Part shown: positions 55,591-63,936 of the stretch, one piece after another | Layout of the letters: each line of letters starts with the position of its first letter | Position numbering within the stretch: the first letter of the stretch is position 1 | DNA from: Faucicola osloensis_C | GTDB lineage: Bacteria; Pseudomonadota; Gammaproteobacteria; Pseudomonadales; Moraxellaceae | Length of the DNA stretch: 64,000 nucleotides | Assembly: GCA_019353055.1 (NCBI GenBank) | Contig: JABAHL010000008.1 | Coordinates: 34,896-98,895, forward strand | Direction of reading: 5' to 3' | Program-made: the position numbers and the translations under genes | The notes under the pieces: model-generated | The model's input: the letters and a program-made list of their open reading frames with translations, nothing else | Database searches by the model: none | What the model was told of the DNA's origin: nothing

Positions 55591-56661
55591 CTAAGCAAAC
55601 TGCTTTAAAAATCTGACATCATTTTGATAGAACAAGCGCAAATCATTCACGCCATAATACAACATGGCAAAGCGCTCAATCCCCATCCCAAATGCAAAGC
55701 CTTGGTATTTGGTCGGGTCAATACCGCTATCGGACAACACTTTTGGATGCACCATACCGCAGCCCATTACTTCTAGCCATTTGCCCCCACCTGCATAAGT
55801 ATCGGCAAGGATATCCACTTCCGCAGACGGCTCAGTAAATGGAAAATACGACGGGCGAAAACGCACCGTGAGCTTGCGACCAAAAAACGCCTGCAAAAAC
55901 TCATGAATCAAGCCTTTTAGCTCAGCAAAATTGGTCGATTCGCTGACATATAAACCTTCAAGCTGATGAAACATCGGTGAATGGGTTTGGTCGCTATCGT
56001 TGCGATACACGCGTCCTGGACAGATGATACGAATCGGCAGGTTGCCTTTTTCCATCGTGCGAATTTGCACCGAACTGGTATGGGTACGTAGCACATAATT
56101 GGCATTAAAATGCTGCTTTTCAAAATAAAAGGTATCATGCATGGCGCGCGCTGGGTGATGGCTTGGAATATTTAGCGCTTCAAAGTTGTAGTAGTCGCTC
56201 TCAACTTCAGGACCTGTTGCGACTTCAAAGCCTGCTTGACGGAAAAACCCTTGCATACGCTCAGCGGTCATGGTGACAGGGTGCAAATTACCCGCTTGTT
56301 GTCCACGTGCCGGCAGGGTGATGTCAATGGATTCACTGGCAAGCTTGGCAGCCAAAGCTTTGGCTTCTAAATCGCTTTGCGCTTGTTGTAGGCTGTCATT
56401 GATTTGGGTACGTACTTGATGCAGCATACCGCCGATGGTCTTTTTACCGTCAGCGTCGAGTCCGCCAAGTTGTTTCGACCATGTAGTAAGGTGGCTTTTT
56501 TTGCCGGTTAAAGTCACGCGGATGTTTTGTAGGTCTTGGGGGTTTTGTGCGGTGCTGATTAAGGCTTTGGCATCTTGAACAAATTGAGAAAATTGGTCTT
56601 GGGTGATATCGGTTAAATTTCCAGAATATTGGATAATTTTGTCAGTCGTTATTTCTGTCAT
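55591..56661 (-). CDS. pheS: Phenylalanyl-tRNA synthetase alpha subunit
   Basis: Catalytic class II subunit, 356 residues. An N-terminal coiled coil (about 1-90) is followed by the core with motif 2 in NYVLRTHTSSVQIRTM and FHQLEGLYV, and motif 3 in GFAFGMGIERFAMLYYG. ATG at 56661 is preferred over the TTG at 56685. It is preceded by rplT with a 114-base gap containing a hairpin, and pheT follows directly. Confidence 0.96.
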   Translation of the reverse strand: MTEITTDKIIQYSGNLTDITQDQFSQFVQDAKALISTAQNPQDLQNIRVTLTGKKSHLTTWSKQLGGLDADGKKTIGGMLHQVRTQINDSLQQAQSDLEAKALAAKLASESIDITLPARGQQAGNLHPVTMTAERMQGFFRQAGFEVATGPEVESDYYNFEALNIPSHHPARAMHDTFYFEKQHFNANYVLRTHTSSVQIRTMEKGNLPIRIICPGRVYRNDSDQTHSPMFHQLEGLYVSESTNFAELKGLIHEFLQAFFGRKLTVRFRPSYFPFTEPSAEVDILADTYAGGGKWLEVMGCGMVHPKVLSDSGIDPTKYQGFAFGMGIERFAMLYYGVNDLRLFYQNDVRFLKQFA

Positions 56662-56717
56662 GAGCGTTACAATCTTGGTTATCAATAGTGATAGGCATTT
56701 TAACTAAAATATGGCGA

Positions 56718-56757
56718 TAAAAAAAGCCATTAAGCTTGCACTTAATGGCTTTTTGAA
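56718..56757 (-). terminator. Hairpin between pheS and rplT
   Basis: AAAAAGCCATTAAG and CTTAATGGCTTTTT form a strong stem after the rplT stop codon on the minus strand. It would end or thin out the ribosomal protein transcript before pheS. Confidence 0.8.
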
Positions 56758-56775
56758 AAATCGCTTTAAAACAAA

Positions 56776-57135
56776 TTAAGCAGCCAGTGCTTGTTTTGCT
56801 TTTTCTGCCAACGCCGTAAAACTTTGCGCGTCATGCATAGCGATGTCTGCTAATACACGGCGGTCGATTTCGATGCTGGCTTTTTTCAGACCGTTAATCA
56901 TACGGCTATAGCTTAAGCCATTTAAGCGCGCACCCGCGTTGATACGTGCAATCCATAAACGACGGAATGAACGTTTTTTGTTACGACGGTCACGATACGC
57001 ATATTGACCAGCTTTGGTAACTGCTTGTACAGCAACACGGAAAACACGCGAACGCGCACCGTAATAACCTTTTGCACGAGCCAATACTTTTTTATGACGG
57101 CGATTTGCCTGTACACCACGTTTTACACGAGCCAT
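56776..57135 (-). CDS. rplT: 50S ribosomal protein L20
   Basis: A 119-residue basic ribosomal protein, needed early in 50S assembly. The start MARVKRGVQANRRHKKVL, the RDRRNKKRSFRRLWIARINA block (in parts) and GLSYSRMINGLKKA are diagnostic. AGGAG precedes the ATG. Cotranscribed with rpmI, 48 bases upstream. Confidence 0.98.
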   Translation of the reverse strand: MARVKRGVQANRRHKKVLARAKGYYGARSRVFRVAVQAVTKAGQYAYRDRRNKKRSFRRLWIARINAGARLNGLSYSRMINGLKKASIEIDRRVLADIAMHDAQSFTALAEKAKQALAA

Positions 57136-57183
57136 AATTTACTCCTAAAGTTTTGTAATATCAGTTAATTGAATACCTATAAA

Positions 57184-57375
57184 TTATAGGTAAGGACACA
57201 TACGGTAAACACGTTTCTCATCAGACACGTGTACCAATTTGCATCCACGTAATTGACGGATACGCTTAGGAGATTTTTTGGTCAAAATGTGGCGTTTGAA
57301 TGCTTGTTTGCGTTTGATACCGTTACCAGTTTTTTTGAAACGCTTGGCAGCACCACGGCGAGTTTTTAATTTCAT
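57184..57375 (-). CDS. rpmI: 50S ribosomal protein L35
   Basis: A 63-residue basic protein with the L35 signature KTRRGAAKRFKKTGNG near the start and HILTKKSPKRIRQLRG. GAGG precedes the ATG. First gene of rpmI-rplT-pheS-pheT-ihfA, with a promoter about 40 bases upstream. infC, normally the preceding gene, is not present. Confidence 0.98.
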   Translation of the reverse strand: MKLKTRRGAAKRFKKTGNGIKRKQAFKRHILTKKSPKRIRQLRGCKLVHVSDEKRVYRMCPYL

Positions 57376-57851
57376 GATAGCCTCTTGTTCGTTTTTGACA
57401 GAGATTAAACATCTTTATCAAGTGAAGTTAACCTGTTTGTCAAAAAATCCTCATCACACTGGATTTTTTGCCTTGAGGTGGGAGGCGGTATTTTATCAAA
57501 AATCATTCCTGAATGCACGCAATTGTTAAAACTAATTTTTTCTTTGACATCCATGTTATTTATGCTACTTTAACATTTCTTTACTATAATAGATTTTTAG
57601 CCAGTCAGTTTTTATAAAATTTTAAAAAATCTATGATATCAATTATTTACCATGAATAACTTGGCAAATGTATCACGAGATTACCTTAATTAAGTTAACA
57701 ACTTAATTTACAAAAACTGGGGCTCAGTTGGCTAAAAGTGATAAGTAAGCCCTATTTCGGACACAGTTTACATTAGTTCGTTTAACCTTAAAGTATTTAT
57801 CGTTCGCAGGCTTTTGTAAAGTTTAACGTGTAATGCTATTTCATCAACATC
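57376..57851. other. Divergent intergenic region upstream of rpmI
   Basis: 476 AT-rich bases without a supported gene; infC is not here. It holds the rpmI promoter (57415-57443), next to it a hairpin AAAAAATCC/GGATTTTTT (57442-57470), and the unmarked promoter of the thioesterase gene. Confidence 0.6.
57415..57443 (-). promoter_or_regulatory. Sigma-70 promoter of the rpmI operon
   Basis: On the minus strand a perfect -35 box TTGACA (57443-57438) and the -10-like box TGATAA (57420-57415) are spaced by 17 bases, about 40 bases ahead of the rpmI ATG. Confidence 0.7.
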
Positions 57852-58310
57852 ATGAGGTTACAGTTCTTGTCAACTTTAAGCAAAAATATTGAAGTTGCCC
57901 ATTTCGTGTTTGAGACCGTCATGCGCGTGCGCAATACCGAAATTGGATTAGGACAACATTTAACGGTTGAAAATTTGGTAGTATTGCTTACCGAAGCCCG
58001 TTTTCGTTTTTTATATTCAAAAGGCATTAAAGAGGTTAATGCTGAGTACCAAGGCTTGGTCATTAATCATATCGAGACCCAAATCTTTGATCGGGTACGG
58101 GCGCGTGAAGAACTGTTATTTGAAGTCGGCGTGCAGCATTTAACCGATTTGGGTGGGGATTTTGTGTTCAAAGTTTCGCGGATGTTTGATGGGTCATTGG
58201 TGGCGTATGCCAAAATGGGCTTTGTGGCGTATGACTATCGTCAAAGCCAAGAAATTCCGTTATCAGCTATCATCAAAGAAGCCTTAGATGTGAAACCCTT
58301 TGAGATTTAG
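57852..58310 (+). CDS. Thioesterase-fold (hot-dog) protein
   Basis: A 152-residue protein with the layout of 4-hydroxybenzoyl-CoA-thioesterase-like proteins: an early FETVMRVRNTEIGLGQHLTVENLVVLLTEARFRFL helix-strand region (seen in parts), a GLVINHIETQIFDRVRAREELLFEVGV strand block, and an FKVSRMFDGSLVAYAKMGFVAYD pair near the end. It probably hydrolyses an acyl-CoA; the substrate is unknown. ATG at 57852 is preceded by only weak signals, and a later start near residue 9 is possible. Single gene. Confidence 0.75.
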   Translation: MRLQFLSTLSKNIEVAHFVFETVMRVRNTEIGLGQHLTVENLVVLLTEARFRFLYSKGIKEVNAEYQGLVINHIETQIFDRVRAREELLFEVGVQHLTDLGGDFVFKVSRMFDGSLVAYAKMGFVAYDYRQSQEIPLSAIIKEALDVKPFEI

Positions 58311-58398
58311 GGCTTGATGAATTATGATAAATGCCCGCATCGCTTGATGGGTGCTTTTTTTTGGTTAGGGCTTGCATGGTATGATACAGGGCGTGAAT

Positions 58399-59238
58399 AT
58401 GGATTGGCTAGATACACTAAAATTTGATGACAATGGGCTTATGCCTGCAGTCGCTCAAGATTTTCATACAGGGCGCATTTTGATGATGGCATGGATGAAT
58501 CGCGAGTCATTACGCCTGACTGCTGAAAAAATGCAAGCGGTGTATTGGTCACGCTCTCGCGGTAAATTATGGCACAAAGGCGAAAGCTCTGGGCATTTTC
58601 AGCAAGTCCATGAAATCCGCCTAGACTGCGATGCTGATGTGATTGTGCTGTCAGTCACCCAAGTGGGGGGGATTGCTTGCCACACGGGTCGGCAGTCCTG
58701 TTTTTATCGTCTGCTTGCCGATGACCACGGACAGCTACAATGGCAAATCACTGATGCGGTTATCAAAGACCCTGATACGATTTATGGTGACAACGCTAAA
58801 CCGACTCATGAACACTCGCCGCTTGCAAGCCATGCGACACAAACAAGTAATCCAATACAATCCCCTACGACGTCAGCGGATATTTTAACTGCGTTAGATG
58901 AAGTATTGATTGGGCGTAAAAATGCCAATCCTAATAGCTCATACGTGGCAAGCTTATACCATAAAGGTATCAACAAAATCTTAGAAAAAGTCGGTGAAGA
59001 AACCACTGAAGCCATTATCGCTGCCAAAGATATCAACATTGCCAACGATACCCCCTATGAAGCCATCGCCGATGATACCGCGGTAAAAGATTTGGTGTAT
59101 GAAATTGCTGATGTTTGGTTTCACACAATGGTCACATTGGCATGGTTTAATATACCGTCTTGGGCTGTCACCAATGAATTGGCAAGACGTTTTGGCTTAT
59201 CGGGTATCGACGAAAAAGCCGCACGTCAAATCCCTTAA
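58399..59238 (+). CDS. hisIE: Bifunctional HisIE (PRA-CH/PRA-PH)
   Basis: Carries out steps 2 and 3 of histidine synthesis: pyrophosphate removal from phosphoribosyl-ATP and ring opening of phosphoribosyl-AMP. The N-terminal cyclohydrolase part (about 1-125) has the zinc-binding block LDCDADVIVLSVTQ and CHTGRQSCFYR. A polar linker of about 35 residues leads to the C-terminal PRA-PH part (about 170-279) with KILEKVGEETTEAIIAAKD and the ADVWFHTMVTLA helix. The start at 58399 has AGGG upstream; two earlier in-frame ATGs lack support. It lies before tatABC, as in other Moraxellaceae. Confidence 0.92.
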   Translation: MDWLDTLKFDDNGLMPAVAQDFHTGRILMMAWMNRESLRLTAEKMQAVYWSRSRGKLWHKGESSGHFQQVHEIRLDCDADVIVLSVTQVGGIACHTGRQSCFYRLLADDHGQLQWQITDAVIKDPDTIYGDNAKPTHEHSPLASHATQTSNPIQSPTTSADILTALDEVLIGRKNANPNSSYVASLYHKGINKILEKVGEETTEAIIAAKDINIANDTPYEAIADDTAVKDLVYEIADVWFHTMVTLAWFNIPSWAVTNELARRFGLSGIDEKAARQIP

Positions 59239-59273
59239 GTAATAGCCCTTAAGTGAGCGCCCTTAAGTAAACG
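59232..59273 (+). repeat. Three tandem 14-bp repeats over the hisIE stop codon
   Basis: CCCTTAAGT followed by five variable bases starts at 59232, 59246 and 59260. The first copy contains the hisIE stop codon. Confidence 0.85.
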
Positions 59274-59440
59274 CCACTAAACAGTCGATAATTCCTGAGT
59301 GTTGCTGGCTAAAAGTGCAAAAAATTCGCCGTGTTTTACACCGTTTTTTGCACAGTTATGTCAACGCAATGGTTATGTGTTACACTGCAAATTCATATTG
59401 TCCTCACCCCTATTGTCAAGGTTAATCAAAGGATATTCTC

Positions 59441-59671
59441 ATGGGTAGTTTCTCAATCACACATTGGTTAATTTTACTGGTTGTTGTTGTGGTCATTTTT
59501 GGCACCTCAAAACTAAAAAATGCCGGTAAAGATTTGGGTAGTGCCGTTAAAGGCTTTAAAGATGCGGTCAAAGATGAAAACGAACAGCATCTGAACAAAA
59601 ACCGTGTCCTTGAACACGAAAAAGCTGAGCTCAATACCACGCAGACCCAACAAGATAAACATAACGTTTAA
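59441..59671 (+). CDS. tatA: Sec-independent translocase subunit TatA
   Basis: A 76-residue pore-forming subunit for export of folded proteins. The membrane helix (about 8-21), the FGTSKLKNAGKDLGSAVKGFKDAV amphipathic helix (in parts) and the polar tail are standard. AAGGA precedes the ATG. First gene of tatABC. Confidence 0.95.
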   Translation: MGSFSITHWLILLVVVVVIFGTSKLKNAGKDLGSAVKGFKDAVKDENEQHLNKNRVLEHEKAELNTTQTQQDKHNV

Positions 59672-59724
59672 ACCCTAGTCGTTACTTTTTCTTTGGTTTT
59701 TAATCCCTAACTGCCACGGTTGTT

Positions 59725-60432
59725 ATGTTTGATATAGGTTTCTCCGAACTACTGTTATTTGGGGCGATTGCACTGATTGTGCTGGGCCCTGAAAAACTCC
59801 CCCAAGCGGCGCGTACTGCAGGTCAGTGGTATGCCAAATTCCGCCGTACGGTTGCAACACTGCAATCAGAAATTGAAGCTGAGCTTGACCTTGCCGAAAC
59901 GCGCAAGCAAATGCAGCTTGAGCTGGAAAAAATCCGCCAAGCTGAAGTTGATATGAAGCGCGAGATGGAAGCCCTTCGCAGCAGTGTGAGCGAATTACAG
60001 CAACATGGCAAAATGCCTTCGATGCAAGCTCACAACACCCAGTCGGCTAATACAACCCCTAGTCTTGGTCATGATACTAACGCAGTTAGCCTACCCACTG
60101 AACCACCTACTCATGAACCACCCAATCATTTAGCTGAGCCAACAAATGATAGCACCGCGCTTTCACCAAACAATCCATCTGACGAGTCTTATCTGACAGA
60201 AACCAAAGCAGACGATTATTTGCTGAGTCTAGAGGCTGATGTTGAAGCCGATGAAGTGGCTAAAGACTTACATGAAGCCCTATTTGCTGCCACTGAGCCA
60301 ATGTATTATCGTTGGTTTTTGCTCAGTGATTATGACCGTGTCAGACGTCTTCCCAATCCGCCGTTTTTACCCAATTATGAGGCCGATCCTCTACTGCACC
60401 AATTGCCAAGTTTGGGTGGAGTTGCCCAGTGA
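59725..60432 (+). CDS. tatB: Sec-independent translocase subunit TatB, long form
   Basis: Receptor subunit that binds twin-arginine signal peptides together with TatC. The N-terminus (MFDIGFSELLLFGAIALIVLGPEKLP in parts) has the membrane helix and conserved Glu and Gly-Pro hinge. A long charged amphipathic/coiled-coil region (about 30-95) follows. The C-terminal 140 residues are low-complexity, then acidic, with a final folded-looking piece (YYRWFLLSDYDRVRRLPNPPFLPNYE). At 235 residues it is longer than E. coli TatB (171). Its stop overlaps the tatC start. Confidence 0.92.
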   Translation: MFDIGFSELLLFGAIALIVLGPEKLPQAARTAGQWYAKFRRTVATLQSEIEAELDLAETRKQMQLELEKIRQAEVDMKREMEALRSSVSELQQHGKMPSMQAHNTQSANTTPSLGHDTNAVSLPTEPPTHEPPNHLAEPTNDSTALSPNNPSDESYLTETKADDYLLSLEADVEADEVAKDLHEALFAATEPMYYRWFLLSDYDRVRRLPNPPFLPNYEADPLLHQLPSLGGVAQ

Positions 60433-61250
60433 TTAAGCTTATCAAAACCAAAAAAACGCCTGAACAATTAGCCATTGAACAAGCTAAAAATGATGAACCA
60501 TCGCAAGACAACACTTTGGTAGATATGCCCATCACTGAGCATTTGATTGAACTGCGCCGTCATTTGATTCATGGTTTTGCGGCAGTTTTGGTGATTTTTT
60601 TGGCATTGGCAGGCTTTTCGCGAGAAATCTACGATATTTTTTCCGCCCCGTTAACGGCGTTGTTGCCAGTCAATTCTTCTATGATTGCAACCGATATCAC
60701 CTCGTCATTTTTGGCACCGATTAAATTGACGCTGTATCTGGCTGTTATCTTGGCGATGCCGTATATTTTGTACCAGATTTGGTCGTTTATCGCCCCAGGG
60801 CTGTATAAGCATGAAAAACGTATCGCCCTACCCGTGCTATTGTCATCGGTGATATTGTTTTATCTGGGGATTGCGTTTGCCTATTATGTCGTGCTCAAAA
60901 GCGTGCTGGCTTTTTTTATCAAATTCTCCCCCGACAACGTGCTACCGATGACCGATATCGAAAGCTATCTAAATTTTGTACTCAAGCTGTTTTTGGTGTT
61001 TGGGGCAACCTTTGAGATTCCTGTGTTGACGCTGCTACTAGTATTGGCTGGGGTTGTGACGGTGGATAGTTTGGCGCAAAAACGCCGTTACATCATCGTG
61101 GGTTGTTTTGCTATTGCGGCATTGGTGACACCGCCAGATGGTTTATCGATGGTGATGCTAGCTATCCCGATGTGGTTATTGTTTGAACTGGGTCTAGTTA
61201 TGGCGCGGGTACTTATTAAAGAAAAAGCGTTATTACAGAAAGACCGCTAA
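60429..61250 (+). CDS. tatC: Sec-independent translocase subunit TatC
   Basis: Six-helix membrane receptor for twin-arginine signals, 273 residues. The signal-binding start MPITEHLIELRRHLIHG, the FLAPIKLTLYLA region and YQIWSFIAPGLYKHEKR are characteristic. The start codon is GTG at 60429, overlapping the tatB stop by four bases (GTGA), so translation is coupled. A 35-residue polar N-terminal extension precedes the conserved start. Confidence 0.96.
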   Translation: MIKLIKTKKTPEQLAIEQAKNDEPSQDNTLVDMPITEHLIELRRHLIHGFAAVLVIFLALAGFSREIYDIFSAPLTALLPVNSSMIATDITSSFLAPIKLTLYLAVILAMPYILYQIWSFIAPGLYKHEKRIALPVLLSSVILFYLGIAFAYYVVLKSVLAFFIKFSPDNVLPMTDIESYLNFVLKLFLVFGATFEIPVLTLLLVLAGVVTVDSLAQKRRYIIVGCFAIAALVTPPDGLSMVMLAIPMWLLFELGLVMARVLIKEKALLQKDR

Positions 61251-61299
61251 TCTAGCTGGGTAAAGCTAAAATCCAATCAACCTCTCATTCATCCCCACT

Positions 61300-61341
61300 T
61301 AGTAAATAAAGGCTAGTAAATAAAGGTTTAGTAAATAAAGG
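61300..61341 (+). repeat. Three copies of TAGTAAATAAAGG
   Basis: Identical 13-base words at 61300, 61314 and 61329, separated by one and two bases, in the gap between tatC and the helicase gene. Confidence 0.88.
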
Positions 61342-61403
61342 AAACTGAGCAAAACTTGCCAAATTTTGCTAAAATAGCTCACTTTTCTGTTAGCAATGGC
61401 CTT

Positions 61404-62918
61404 ATGTCAAACCCCAGCGTTATCCCTAACCAATCCCCTGTCCACAGCCCGACCCAACGCCCAACGGGTGAGCAGCAGCAGGCTGTCGATATGGCACTCA
61501 CACGCCAGTCGTTTAAGGTGGTAGCGTATGCCGGCGCAGGCAAAACCACCACGCTTAACCTGATTGGCAATCAGCTGCGTGGTCGCGGGATTTATTTGGC
61601 ATTTAACAAGGCGATTGCTGCAGAAGCCCAGCGTAAATTCCCCCACCATGTCGACTGTCGCACTTTTCACTCATTGGCATTTCGTCATACCGCTCGCGAT
61701 ATCACCGCAAAGCTGCAACTACCGCGTTTTTCTCCCAGTCGCCTTGCCTCAGATTTGGGCTTGACCCCTGTGCAAGTCAAACGCCAAATTGAAGGCAAAA
61801 GCCAGTTTGTGACCTTAACGCCAGAGCGACAAGCGCGATTTGTGTCCGATGCGGTGAGCACGTTTTGTAGTACCCATGCCAGTTACCCTGCGCCGCGCCA
61901 TTTGCAGTTTCCTGACTGGTTGGTTGCCAGTGAAGCTGAGCAGCTGCGCGATACCTTATACCCGTATGTAGAGCGCCGCTGGCAGCAATCGATTGACCCG
62001 CGCCACCCTGCGGGGATTGGGCATGATATTTACCTCAAACTCTGGGCGCTATCTAAACCGGTTATTCCTGCAGATTTTATCTTATTTGATGAAGCGCAAG
62101 ATGCCGATCCCTTGATGATGGGGATTTTGTCCAATCAGCCCAACCAAGTTATCTATGTGGGTGACGCGCATCAGCAAATTTATGAATGGCGCGGCGCTGT
62201 CAATGCCATGAAGCGCCTGCCGCTACCACAAACCTTGCTCACCCAATCGTTTCGATTTGGCGACCAAATTGCCGATGTGGCGAATGGGTTTTTAAAAGCG
62301 CTACAAGAAGAGGTGCCACTGCGCGGCAATCCTGCGATGGCTTCTACCTTAGGCAAAAGTATGGTGCATGGTCAAAAAGATGCCATTCTTTGCCGTACCA
62401 ATGCCAGTGCGATGGTCAATCTGTTATCTGGGCTTAAAATGGGACATAAAGTTGCGCTACAAGCCGATACAGACCGTTTGCTCAAATTTAGCCAATCTGC
62501 CGAACGGCTAAAAAAAGGACAAGCGGCGTATGGTGTACCTGAGCTTGCCTACTTTAACAATTGGCGCGACGTGCAGGATTATAGCGAGACGAGCGAAGGC
62601 AGCGATTTAAAAACCCTCGTTAAATTGGTCGATGAACATGGCACCGAAACGCTAAACCAAGCCATTAACAGCTTGACTACACTGGATAAAGCCGACTATA
62701 TCATCTCTACCGCGCATAAAGCCAAAGGGTTGGAATGGTCACGGGTGCAGATTGACAATGATTTTTATTATGATGTGACTTCTCAAGCGGTAAAAATCTC
62801 CCCCGAAGAGTTGCGACTGCTGTATGTTGCCTGTACGCGCGCCAAGGTAAATTTGGATATTTTTAATATTCAAGATTTGATTCACGGACTCAAAGATAAA
62901 AAGGTGATTTATGGCTAG
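61404..62918 (+). CDS. Compact UvrD/Rep-type DNA helicase
   Basis: A 504-residue superfamily 1 helicase-like ATPase. Motif I is AYAGAGKTTTLN, motif Ia lies near YLAFNKAIAAEA, motif II is LFDEAQDADP, motif III is GDAHQQIYEWRGA and motif IV is LTQSFRFG. Motifs V and VI are ISTAHKAKGLEW and LLYVACTRAK. It is shorter than UvrD/Rep (over 670 residues), so the 1B and 2B subdomains are reduced. The start at 61404 is chosen because the upstream extension begins with TTG; no clear ribosome binding site is seen. It overlaps dusC by eight bases. Role unknown, perhaps repair or recombination. Confidence 0.85.
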   Translation: MSNPSVIPNQSPVHSPTQRPTGEQQQAVDMALTRQSFKVVAYAGAGKTTTLNLIGNQLRGRGIYLAFNKAIAAEAQRKFPHHVDCRTFHSLAFRHTARDITAKLQLPRFSPSRLASDLGLTPVQVKRQIEGKSQFVTLTPERQARFVSDAVSTFCSTHASYPAPRHLQFPDWLVASEAEQLRDTLYPYVERRWQQSIDPRHPAGIGHDIYLKLWALSKPVIPADFILFDEAQDADPLMMGILSNQPNQVIYVGDAHQQIYEWRGAVNAMKRLPLPQTLLTQSFRFGDQIADVANGFLKALQEEVPLRGNPAMASTLGKSMVHGQKDAILCRTNASAMVNLLSGLKMGHKVALQADTDRLLKFSQSAERLKKGQAAYGVPELAYFNNWRDVQDYSETSEGSDLKTLVKLVDEHGTETLNQAINSLTTLDKADYIISTAHKAKGLEWSRVQIDNDFYYDVTSQAVKISPEELRLLYVACTRAKVNLDIFNIQDLIHGLKDKKVIYG

Positions 62919-63936
62919 TCACTTATCGCAGTTTAGCCCCGATTTTACCCAGCCGCAGATCGTCCTTGCACCGATGGAAGGACTGACCGACCCATTGATG
63001 CGGGATATTTTAACCAGTATCGGGCATTACGACTGGACGGTAAGTGAGTTTATTCGCGTCACCCAGCACGTCCTGCCCGCGCATGTGTTTTATAAATTTG
63101 TACCCGAACTTTTGCATGAAGATGGTTTAAAAGGCAAAACCATTAACGGCACGCCCGTACATGTACAGTTACTGGGCAGTGAGCCTGATTTGATGGCAGG
63201 TAATGCTGTCAAAGCGGTTGAGCTTGGTGCGTTAGCCATTGATATTAACTTTGGCTGCCCTGCTAAAACTGTCAATAGTCACCGCGGTGGCTCGGTGTTG
63301 CTCACCGAACCTGAAACCTTGTATCAAATCATCCAGGCAGTACGCCAAGCCGTGCCATCGGATACGCCTGTATCAGCAAAAATCCGACTCGGCTATGAAG
63401 ATACCTCACTCACCCAAGAAATCGGCGATGCGGTGCAATCAGCCAATGCCAGTTGGCTGACCATCCATGCCCGTACCAAAACCCAAGGCTATAAACCCCC
63501 AGCTTATTGGGAGTTAATCGCGCCCCTGACGCAGCGGCTGGGCTTACCGATTATTGCCAATGGCGAAATTTGGCAGACTGAGCAAGCCATGCGTTGCCGC
63601 CAACAAGCCAACACCCCACATATCATGCTCGGACGTGGTGCGGTCACTCGACCTGACTTGGTCAATCAAATCAAAGCGATGGATAAAGGCGAAAAAGTTG
63701 AAAGCATGAACTGGCAAGATTTATTAACTTTACAAATTGCCTTTTTGCAAGGCGATGCCAAAAGTGAAAATATGCTTGTTGGTCGCTATAAACAATGGCT
63801 TGGTATGCTGACACAAGGTTATGAAGAAGCCAATGAGCTTTGGCAAAATGCCAAAAAAATTAAAAATCTTGATGAGATGTTAAAATTATTAGGGCGTGTC
63901 CCTAATTTGAATAAGCCCAAAAGAGCCCTATTTTAA
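62911..63936 (+). CDS. dusC: tRNA-dihydrouridine(16) synthase DusC
   Basis: FMN enzyme that reduces uridine in the tRNA D loop. The 341 residues begin with IVLAPMEGLTDPLMRDIL, have the catalytic Cys in INFGCPAKTVNSHRGGSVLL, the ARTKTQGYKPPAYWE block and the FMN phosphate site near IIANGEIW and MLGRGAV. The start region (SIGHYDWTVSEFIRV) is that of DusC and not DusA/B. It overlaps the helicase gene by eight bases, with AAGGTG upstream of the ATG. The C-terminal extension is normal. Confidence 0.93.
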   Translation: MASHLSQFSPDFTQPQIVLAPMEGLTDPLMRDILTSIGHYDWTVSEFIRVTQHVLPAHVFYKFVPELLHEDGLKGKTINGTPVHVQLLGSEPDLMAGNAVKAVELGALAIDINFGCPAKTVNSHRGGSVLLTEPETLYQIIQAVRQAVPSDTPVSAKIRLGYEDTSLTQEIGDAVQSANASWLTIHARTKTQGYKPPAYWELIAPLTQRLGLPIIANGEIWQTEQAMRCRQQANTPHIMLGRGAVTRPDLVNQIKAMDKGEKVESMNWQDLLTLQIAFLQGDAKSENMLVGRYKQWLGMLTQGYEEANELWQNAKKIKNLDEMLKLLGRVPNLNKPKRALF

